A stretch of 34,793 nucleotides of DNA from Elusimicrobiota bacterium (GTDB lineage: Bacteria > Elusimicrobiota > Elusimicrobia > Elusimicrobiales > UBA9959), in assembly GCA_029267355.1 (NCBI GenBank), contig JAJUJA010000008.1, forward strand, positions 1-34,793. Reading direction: 5' to 3'. The notes under the pieces were generated by a model, which was not told where the DNA came from, ran no database searches, and worked only from the letters and a program-made list of their open reading frames with translations. Made by a program: the position numbers and the translations under genes. How positions within the stretch are numbered: position 1 is the first letter of the stretch; every line of letters begins with the position of its first letter. Of the stretch, positions 27,067 through 34,793 are shown piece by piece.

Positions 27067-30000
27067 ATGAAAAACAAAATATTATCCTTTTTTTGCCTGC
27101 TGTTTCTGGGTTTGTCTTTTGCACACGCCGCCGACCCGTATTTTAACTATACCGGAAATCCCGGGTTTGTGAATGACTCCATTGAACCAAATTACCCTCA
27201 GCAAAATACAGGAGTAAGATTTGAAGTCAAGTATTTTTCTGACGGGAATATCCCGCCTGCTTCAGCGTTCCCGAAACTCAAAATTGTCAAGGACGGGGTG
27301 GAAACATCCTATTTAATGCTGCCTCTCATACCCCTGGATACCTATTATATTGACGGGAAAGATTATTTTGTCAATACCAGTTTCGGCTCAAGCGGTTTTT
27401 ACGAGTATTACTTTGAAGTCAGGTCGTCCACCTCGGCCACTATAGTTCAATCGCCCCGATTCGGTTTTCTGGTTCTGGATGCATATCATAACTACGGAAA
27501 TTTTCTGTCCACTTCCGGCGCTGTTGCGGGAACTGATTCATGGGATCAGGCGATTGACATAAAGACAGACAGCGGGGGGAATGTATATGTCCTTGGCTAC
27601 TACAATCCCTACTCGTACATAATTAAATACTCAACAGGCGGTGCTTTCCTCGGCAGGACCATTCTTGAACCGAATGTTCAGTACAAAAAGCTATTCATAA
27701 ATTCCTCAAACCATATATTCGCAGCAGGAGACTATTACGATTATCAGTTCTATTCAAACAAAGTTTCGGTTTCCAAATACGATTCCTCAATGGTTTTTAT
27801 GTCCTCAAGTTCATATCAATTCTCTGCGTCCACAAATTCTTGGTTTTCTGATATGACCGGCGACGGCTCCGCCCTTTACATATGTTCCCAGAATGATGAC
27901 TCGCGCTTCAACATAAGCAAGATAGGTTTTAATCTTTCTCCAGCGGCTTCTTTTGACGATTCCGGTTCTTCAAACAGCTCCTGCAATTCAATAGCCGCAG
28001 CAAATTCAAGCGTTTTCGCCTTGACGCAGATAAACGGAGTTCCTGTTTTAGTTAAGCTTCCTGATACACTGTCTCCTGTTTCCCTTTCATCAACAAGCGT
28101 AAGTAATTCCAACAATTATCAGCATATGTCAGCCGATTCTGCCGGCAACACTTATCTGCTCGGCCAAAGGCAAATTTGCGATACATATTGCGAGAATTTC
28201 ATAACTCTTGAGAAGAGGGATTTTTCTCTCTCTTTAAGCTCTCAGGCTTATCAGGTCTATCAGGGCTGGAATCAGCCGACAGATGTCTTTGTTGACACAA
28301 TGTCAAATGTCGGAGTCTCAGTCCAAATAGAAAACAACGGAAACAGCGATTATGGAGTTTATCTTTTTGATTCCTCCACGCTTGATATTAAGAACTTTTT
28401 TTACTACGACGGCGGAGCATGGGACAGTCCGAGAGCTTTAAGTATGTCAGGCAATAACGTATATGTAACAGGTATTTCCGATATAGAACAGCCCGGCAAT
28501 ATCTATCAGTCGGATATAAGAACGGTCAGGCTTGTTAATGACCTTTCTCAAAACAGAGCGCCTGAGCTTTTATGGCTTAATTCAGGCGATTACTGGTATA
28601 AAGGCGTGAGTCCGCAAAACGGTCTGACCGGCGGCAGCTTTGATTTCAAAATTTTGTATAGAGATCTCGACAGCGATCCTACGGCTTATATAAGGGTCGA
28701 AATATATAAAGACGGCACTCCTATATCAGGAAGCCCGTTCGACCTTTATTATGAATCAGGCATCAGCACTTTTACGGGTATAGTTTATCACGCTGCTATA
28801 ACCCTGCCGGGAGCCGGACAGTACTCTTATAAATTTTCCGCGGCGGATTTCCATGGCGGCTCAATTGGTCTTGCGGCTAAGGGCTATCCGGCTGAAAATA
28901 TGAGCTACGGCCCTGTGATTGCCGAGGGATTCAGCGGAAACTTGTCTCTTTCTACAGGCGCTGCTTATTCTATGGGCTGGAATATGGAGCCGGAGGATAT
29001 AACCGTTTTGAGCCGTTCGGGAGAAGGCGACTATGTCTACGCTCTTGCCGAGATAGACAATTCACCTTACATAATCAAGTTCAGCACGGGCCTTAATTCT
29101 TTGTCCGTCTCAAGCCAAATAGTTTCGAACGATCCTTATCACGCCGATCTTATTTTTAATGACAAGGCGGACAATATTTATCTGGCTGGGCTTACAAGCA
29201 TAGCCAATAAGTACTACCTTGACGTAAGAAGGTATAACTTGAAACTGGATAATACCAAGTCTGGAACTTTCAATCTCGGCATGGATTCAGTAAGTCTTGA
29301 AGACTCCGCCTCTGACGGCTCATCATCATATATTCTTTTCAGAGATGTATACAACGGCAAGCAGAGGGCCAGAATAAGCGCTTTTGACAACACATTAACG
29401 CATGTGTATTTGCTGGGAGCAGAGGATTTGACTTTCAGGCCGCATAATGCTGACGGCTCATCATATTTTGACGCTTATCCATCCGGCATGGTTTTAGACT
29501 CGTCAGGAAATATTTACATAGCCGGGTATTATTATCATGATGAAATCGGCTTAAATCAGGGGAATAATATTTTTGTGGCTAAATTTGACGCTTCAAACGG
29601 ATATTCAGTATCATCCTTTACATTTACATCCCCCGGCGCTTTCAGCGATGATAAGGCGCAGAGCATAGACCTTGACCAGTCAGGGAACATATTTGTTTCC
29701 GGCATTGTTAACAATGGCCAGAGAAATATGTGGCTGGCTCTTAAGCTGGACAATTCGCTCAATCTTGTGAATTCAAAGCTTTTTGATGCAGGCGAGCTTT
29801 CGGAAAATTATGATGTTTCATTCTCAACTCACAGCAATTCCCTGTTTATTTCAGGGTATGTTGAAGAAAAAGGAAATTTTTATGAAAAAAGGTACAAGGG
29901 TCTGGTGCTTAATCTGGACAGCAATCTCGTTTTCAAGTCTTCGTTTACATACGGCAGCAACAATGAAGATACAAGATTGGGATTTGCTGATTTGAATTCC

Positions 30001-33000
30001 CAGGGCCAGGTTTATGTTTTGGGTCTTAAGAGAATAACAGATAATAGCGGTACAAACCAGAAAATTATAGTCCTTAAACCGTCGTTAAATGAAAACAAGG
30101 CTGTTTTCAATTTGTTCGCCTTTAAAAAATCCGACAATTCTCCGATGAGAGATATGAATATCTCTCTTATACCTTACAATCCCATGGGCTACCCTGATGT
30201 TGGACTTATTGATTTTGGTGTAACCTCTTCATCAGGCAATGCCTCTTTCTCTGTTGTTAAAGGTCTAAATTATCTGATAGCCGTAAGCACGCCGGGCTAT
30301 TCGCCAAGGGTAAAGGAACAGGTTTATGACCCTTACGGCAATTTCAATAAAACATTCACTTCCAATATTTCATCCAATTATTACTTCAGTCCTTTGACTA
30401 CGCAGGCCAATACGCTAAGACTGAATATAAAGAACGTCTATAAAGGCGCTTTGCTTATGGGCGAGGTTTATTTCCTGCAAAACGGCGAAAGGGCAGCTTA
30501 CGGCATTTTATCGGCTACAGGCCCGATTTCCACTATGGAAATACATAATGTGCCGAATATAGCTGCCGGCTCCTATGGAGTAAATGTGAATATACCGGGT
30601 TTTATCTCAAGAGATATATATCCCTTTACAGCAATACCATCCACTTCTCCTATTTTAGTTGATATGTCTATGGCCGGACCGCCGTCCTCAAACTATACGC
30701 AAAATATTTCCACGGCTTCGGCTTTTTTCAGCGGCCTGGTTTTGGATTTAAACGGAAGCCCCATACAGGGCGCTTCTGTGAGAGCTTACTGCAATTGCGG
30801 CCCTTCGGGATGCGAGTTTGAAAAAAGGGTTTACAGCGATGCCAACGGCCGTTTTGCGGCTTACGGATATGACAGCGAAAGTTCCTGCTCTCCTTTGTAC
30901 TATGAAATTGGGAAAATAGGCTACAATAAATATCCTTCAAGAGATATGGGGCCGGCTCCTTCATTCGTCCCGCCATATCTCAATATCACTTATATGCTGA
31001 CTCCTGCGACATATTCTGTGAGCGGATATGTAAGGTATATGGGCAGCCCTATAGCCTATGCCAAGCTGAGAATAGGCCCTTCATGGGATAGTTTCTCGGG
31101 CTCTGATTCCTATGCCGGAAATGGAAAAGGAATAGATAACTCAGATTTTATGGTTATTACCGACGGGGACGGCTATTTCAGTTTTACAGGAATAAGCGAC
31201 GGGAACTTGAATATATCTGTAGAGAATCCTTTGTACAGGAGCATTTCGGGCGGCATTGACGGCGATATAGACACAAAAGAGGACAATATAAGAATAACTG
31301 TCAGCTCTTCTCCTGCCGCCGCCCCCGGTTATCCATGTATAGCAGGCAAGGTCTGGGTTTTAGACAGCACCGGCACATGCAAGGGTGTTATGCCTTATGT
31401 TTTTGATATGGGTATAGGCGTATCTACAAATGCCATTGTAGCCGGAAGTCTGACCTTCGCTTCAACTTATACAGTTACAGGCTCAAATCCTCTTGTAATT
31501 TCAAAGTCATCTGCTGTCGTAGTGGCTCTGATTGAGGAATGCGACGGGGAATGCCAAACGAGAAAATCATTCTTCTCAACCGTGTGGGGCACCTACGGCT
31601 CAAACATTATTCCATATTCGGTAAGCGTTTCAAGTTATGACCCTGTAACAGGACAGCCTGTAAGATACTGGCTTACCGTGCTTTCAAATTCCTGGGCCAA
31701 TCTTAATTCCTTTGACGGGGATATTTCCTTTTCAACATCTAATGTCATCACAAGGCATATAAGCCTTGTAAAATCAGGCAAAATCACGGGCTATATAAAA
31801 ACATCAGACGGCTCCGTATATATACCGCCTCAAAACAGCAGGCCGAGAATAAAAATAAAGGGCGAAACTGTTTCCTATGACAAAGACGACGAAATAAGGG
31901 ATGACGGCACATTTGAGTTTGAAAATGTGCCGGGCGGGAAGTATGATGCCATAGTACAATTTCCCGATGACAGTTCTTATGTGCCTCTGGAACTGGAAGA
32001 TGTTGTTGTAAATGAAGGCAAAACTACAAATATAACTTTCTCGCTTAAGGAAGGTTTATATGTGCAGCCCAAGATATACGGCCTGCCTGAAATATCTACA
32101 GTTTCATGGCAATATAAGGTAATGGCAGTTCCAAGCGGATCGCAAATGAGCAGTTCTTTTATAACCGAAATGTTTTTTGGCGAGCCGATGTATGTCTTTG
32201 ATTATGATGCTGTTGCTTCAATCTGGAGCACAAAAGTTTTGCCTGAAGGCCGCTTTGACTTTTATCTGCTGCTTGTCTCAAGGTATTGTACTCCCGGAGA
32301 CACAGAATGCGGTTCAGCGAACTACAATCAGTTTGCCAATTTTATCGGCAGAAGCAGGGGCGTTAACATAAAATATGATTCCAACTCTCCTCTGCTTGGA
32401 ACTTTTTCTCAGCCGATTAATGTCAGTATTGTAGGTTCAATAGGCCAGAACTATATGGGAGGCATTGGAAAGGGGGAAAGAATTTTTACGGATTTTGACT
32501 ATCAGAGACTTTTTGCCGATTTCCAGAACCAAATTATGCCTCTTATACCTTCGGTTATGATATATGACACCGCCGGCGATTTAAGGGGCTTTTCTCACAT
32601 AATATGCGATGAAAACGGTCTTGCAGCGCTTATGAACGGCGTGCTTGAAAGGAATCAATCAGCTATAAGAGATTCAATAGCGGCAGGAATGTACAAATAC
32701 TATATCTGGGGCCTGCCGCCGGGCAAATACACGGCTGTTTTCTCAAATCCAAATTATCCTCCAATTGCCAGAAATGTGACACTGCCGGACAATTCCTCCT
32801 ATGATTTAAACTTTGACCAGGCTAATGTTTCAGTCGGAAACATAGTCGGAGTTGTGAAAAGCTCAGATTCCCTGTCTTCCCCGCTTTCAAACGCCATGAT
32901 ATACCTGAAAGGAAAAATCACCAGTAAATATGCCGTCACTGACAGCTCAGGGCGATTCACATTTTCGGATATGCCTGCCGGCTCTTACAAGATAGAGATT

Positions 33001-34653
33001 TCAATGGACGGCTTTGCCAAATCCGGTAAAAAGTTTTCTCTCGGCAAAGATGATACTGCCGACCTCGGCACATTTTATCTCAAACCTACCACTTCAACGA
33101 TAGCGGGCAAAATATACTATTCAAGGTTTCCAACCCCTCAGGTTAAAGAAGGCATAAAAATTTCCGCCTATGATGAAACCTTGAATGTTACAGACCCGCA
33201 GAGTTATCTGCCTGTTCTGGAAGATATAACAGATGAAAACGGACTTTTTGAATTGAAAGGCGTCGTGCCGGGACACAATTACAAACTTGTTGTGGCTGAA
33301 ACCGGCAAACAGGTTTTTTCAACTGTTACCTACGTAAGCGAGGGCATCAATTATGTTCAGGATATAACTTTGGCTGACTTGCCCCCTGAAATAACCGTGA
33401 AGATAAAGAAAGATGCCGATTCGCCGAATAAGGTTAATGTGTCCATACAGAGCCCCAAGGAGCTTGTAAGCATACCTTCATGCCAGTATAATGAGGGCAG
33501 CGTTTTTGACTCCTCATCGGCTGTTTCTCTGGCCTTGGTCCCTGCCGCCAATAAAACTTATGTCGGCCAATTTACCATATCTTCGGCTTCAAGGTATTAC
33601 ACCATAAAAGTTTCAGCCGGCGACTCAACTCAAGTTGAGAAAACCATAGTTTATGACAGTCTGTCAAACTCCAAGACCGAGCAGTACATAAGCGCGGCAT
33701 CTTTGCTTGGCGGAAATGTTTATATGGACAGCGAAAAGGAAGAATATTCCGGCCTTGAACTGGATGCCGGAGCTTTGACTCAGACCAGCACGGCTGCGGT
33801 GGATATGAGCGATTTGGCAGGCGGTTTCTTCAGCGCCCTGCCCAATGTAAGGACTGTCAAGACGAATAAAGGGGATTTGACCATAGATTCTGTTATACAG
33901 AATATAATGGCCTCTGAGGTTTACGATATAGACCTTTCAAACGCTCAGGCCAACAAGTCCTTTACCATTTCGCTTAAATACGATAAGGAGAAAGCGGCTG
34001 CCTCAGGATCATTGAAAATCTATCAATATGATCAGTACTCAGGCGAATGGAAAGAGGTGCCTGGCACCTATGATATAGACCCGACCATGGGAGTTGTCTC
34101 AGTTTCTGTGGACAGTCTTGAAAGCGCTTATGAAGGTTCCGCTTCCGGCTCATCGCCGATGGCAAGAAAAGCGCATAAAATGAGCGCTATTTCGCCCAAG
34201 GGTTATTATGTGCCTTCGGCGGCATCATCCTCTCAAAGCGGAAAGTTTGCCGTGTTCTCCGCCAAGCCGCCGTCCGGAGTAACATATTCAGGTTCGGCTT
34301 TTGAAATCTATAATATGCCTAATCCTTTTAATCTCAAGGATAAAACTCTCTCTATTTCAGACGGGTGGAGCGGAGTTACCGGCACAAATTATGTAACAAG
34401 AGGCACTATAATAAAATACTTCTTGCCTGCCTCAAAGAGCGGCAATGTTAAACTTGTAATTTACAATAATGCCGGCGAGAAGGTCAGAACTCTTGATGAA
34501 GGTTCCCGTTCCGGCGGGCAGGTTTATTACGCTGAATGGGACGGCAAGAATGATGAAAATGAGGACTGCGCCAGCGGGGTGTATTTCCTTATGACATATC
34601 TTAATGGCGACAAACTTGGAAATAAGCCTCATAAAATGGCGATAATAAAATAG
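27067..34653 (+). CDS. Giant secreted modular protein: Ig-like and SBBP/beta-propeller repeats, carboxypeptidase regulatory-like repeats, C-terminal FlgD-Ig/T9SS-like sorting domain
   Basis: Signal peptide MKNKILSFFCLLFLGLSFAHAA; repeats such as DSGGNVYVLGYY, DSSGNIYIAGYY, DQSGNIFVSGI; repeats such as GVVKSSDSLSSPLSNAMIYLKG...TDSSGRFTFSDMPAGSYKIEI; tail YNMPNPFN...GTIIKYFLPASKSGNVKLVIYNNAGEKVRTL...AEWDGKNDENEDCASGVYFLMT. Confidence 0.85.
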   Translation: MKNKILSFFCLLFLGLSFAHAADPYFNYTGNPGFVNDSIEPNYPQQNTGVRFEVKYFSDGNIPPASAFPKLKIVKDGVETSYLMLPLIPLDTYYIDGKDYFVNTSFGSSGFYEYYFEVRSSTSATIVQSPRFGFLVLDAYHNYGNFLSTSGAVAGTDSWDQAIDIKTDSGGNVYVLGYYNPYSYIIKYSTGGAFLGRTILEPNVQYKKLFINSSNHIFAAGDYYDYQFYSNKVSVSKYDSSMVFMSSSSYQFSASTNSWFSDMTGDGSALYICSQNDDSRFNISKIGFNLSPAASFDDSGSSNSSCNSIAAANSSVFALTQINGVPVLVKLPDTLSPVSLSSTSVSNSNNYQHMSADSAGNTYLLGQRQICDTYCENFITLEKRDFSLSLSSQAYQVYQGWNQPTDVFVDTMSNVGVSVQIENNGNSDYGVYLFDSSTLDIKNFFYYDGGAWDSPRALSMSGNNVYVTGISDIEQPGNIYQSDIRTVRLVNDLSQNRAPELLWLNSGDYWYKGVSPQNGLTGGSFDFKILYRDLDSDPTAYIRVEIYKDGTPISGSPFDLYYESGISTFTGIVYHAAITLPGAGQYSYKFSAADFHGGSIGLAAKGYPAENMSYGPVIAEGFSGNLSLSTGAAYSMGWNMEPEDITVLSRSGEGDYVYALAEIDNSPYIIKFSTGLNSLSVSSQIVSNDPYHADLIFNDKADNIYLAGLTSIANKYYLDVRRYNLKLDNTKSGTFNLGMDSVSLEDSASDGSSSYILFRDVYNGKQRARISAFDNTLTHVYLLGAEDLTFRPHNADGSSYFDAYPSGMVLDSSGNIYIAGYYYHDEIGLNQGNNIFVAKFDASNGYSVSSFTFTSPGAFSDDKAQSIDLDQSGNIFVSGIVNNGQRNMWLALKLDNSLNLVNSKLFDAGELSENYDVSFSTHSNSLFISGYVEEKGNFYEKRYKGLVLNLDSNLVFKSSFTYGSNNEDTRLGFADLNSQGQVYVLGLKRITDNSGTNQKIIVLKPSLNENKAVFNLFAFKKSDNSPMRDMNISLIPYNPMGYPDVGLIDFGVTSSSGNASFSVVKGLNYLIAVSTPGYSPRVKEQVYDPYGNFNKTFTSNISSNYYFSPLTTQANTLRLNIKNVYKGALLMGEVYFLQNGERAAYGILSATGPISTMEIHNVPNIAAGSYGVNVNIPGFISRDIYPFTAIPSTSPILVDMSMAGPPSSNYTQNISTASAFFSGLVLDLNGSPIQGASVRAYCNCGPSGCEFEKRVYSDANGRFAAYGYDSESSCSPLYYEIGKIGYNKYPSRDMGPAPSFVPPYLNITYMLTPATYSVSGYVRYMGSPIAYAKLRIGPSWDSFSGSDSYAGNGKGIDNSDFMVITDGDGYFSFTGISDGNLNISVENPLYRSISGGIDGDIDTKEDNIRITVSSSPAAAPGYPCIAGKVWVLDSTGTCKGVMPYVFDMGIGVSTNAIVAGSLTFASTYTVTGSNPLVISKSSAVVVALIEECDGECQTRKSFFSTVWGTYGSNIIPYSVSVSSYDPVTGQPVRYWLTVLSNSWANLNSFDGDISFSTSNVITRHISLVKSGKITGYIKTSDGSVYIPPQNSRPRIKIKGETVSYDKDDEIRDDGTFEFENVPGGKYDAIVQFPDDSSYVPLELEDVVVNEGKTTNITFSLKEGLYVQPKIYGLPEISTVSWQYKVMAVPSGSQMSSSFITEMFFGEPMYVFDYDAVASIWSTKVLPEGRFDFYLLLVSRYCTPGDTECGSANYNQFANFIGRSRGVNIKYDSNSPLLGTFSQPINVSIVGSIGQNYMGGIGKGERIFTDFDYQRLFADFQNQIMPLIPSVMIYDTAGDLRGFSHIICDENGLAALMNGVLERNQSAIRDSIAAGMYKYYIWGLPPGKYTAVFSNPNYPPIARNVTLPDNSSYDLNFDQANVSVGNIVGVVKSSDSLSSPLSNAMIYLKGKITSKYAVTDSSGRFTFSDMPAGSYKIEISMDGFAKSGKKFSLGKDDTADLGTFYLKPTTSTIAGKIYYSRFPTPQVKEGIKISAYDETLNVTDPQSYLPVLEDITDENGLFELKGVVPGHNYKLVVAETGKQVFSTVTYVSEGINYVQDITLADLPPEITVKIKKDADSPNKVNVSIQSPKELVSIPSCQYNEGSVFDSSSAVSLALVPAANKTYVGQFTISSASRYYTIKVSAGDSTQVEKTIVYDSLSNSKTEQYISAASLLGGNVYMDSEKEEYSGLELDAGALTQTSTAAVDMSDLAGGFFSALPNVRTVKTNKGDLTIDSVIQNIMASEVYDIDLSNAQANKSFTISLKYDKEKAAASGSLKIYQYDQYSGEWKEVPGTYDIDPTMGVVSVSVDSLESAYEGSASGSSPMARKAHKMSAISPKGYYVPSAASSSQSGKFAVFSAKPPSGVTYSGSAFEIYNMPNPFNLKDKTLSISDGWSGVTGTNYVTRGTIIKYFLPASKSGNVKLVIYNNAGEKVRTLDEGSRSGGQVYYAEWDGKNDENEDCASGVYFLMTYLNGDKLGNKPHKMAIIK

Positions 34654-34677
34654 GTGTTCTTTATTTCGGGAGATTTT

Positions 34678-34793
34678 ATGAAAAAAACGATAATATTTCT
34701 GATTTTCCTGGCCTCAAATGTTTTTGCCGGCAGCGGCACGACAGCTGCCAATTTCCTCAAGTTTGCCGTATCAGCGCGCGAGGCCGGGCTGGC
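34678..34793 (+). CDS. PorV/UPF0164-like outer-membrane protein (N-terminus only, runs off the window)
   Basis: Translation MKKTIIFLIFLASNVFAGSGTTAANFLKFAVSAREAGLA: signal peptide followed by the G(S/T)xAAxFLKxxVxARxxGxA motif of PorV-type proteins; CGGGAG SD. Confidence 0.6.
   Translation, partial: MKKTIIFLIFLASNVFAGSGTTAANFLKFAVSAREAGL

Noticed and set aside
1-34793. CRISPR arrays, tRNA or rRNA genes, prophage or classical defence systems
   Set aside because: No regularly spaced repeats, cloverleaf sequences, rRNA stretches or defence/phage protein motifs were recognised on reading; a tool scan (tRNAscan-SE, CRISPR finder, DefenseFinder) was not possible here.

Overview
The window is a gene-dense, mostly plus-strand stretch of bacterial chromosome. 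It looks like a Gram-negative-type, possibly Elusimicrobiota-like lineage, but that placement is an inference from gene style and was not tested. In order it encodes: the C-terminus of an outer-membrane barrel-like protein; smc; a metallophosphoesterase; an orphan receiver protein; trxA; polA; coaE; rho; a LysM/M23 peptidase; rpmE with a basic tail; the overlapping chain prfA-prmC-murA-folC-ROK kinase-lptD; a sugar-nucleotide epimerase; tdk; a truncated IS5/IS1182-type transposase N-terminus; a minus-strand pal-cpoB-tolB cluster; a polyprenyl synthase; and a surface/secretion locus. That last locus holds a FecR-domain protein, a predicted barrel, a 2528-aa modular secreted protein with a T9SS/FlgD-Ig-like C-terminal tail, and the first 38 codons of a PorV/UPF0164-like protein. 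No tRNA, rRNA or CRISPR was recognised. The best candidate for an under-described system is the 24.2-34.8 kb locus, read as a type IX-like cargo gene next to a PorV-like gene outside the classical Bacteroidetes context. Other points of interest are hairpins placed directly upstream of polA and prfA, a near-consensus promoter inside coaE upstream of rho, a possible leaderless polyprenyl synthase transcript, and an intact-frame transposase fragment abutting tdk.
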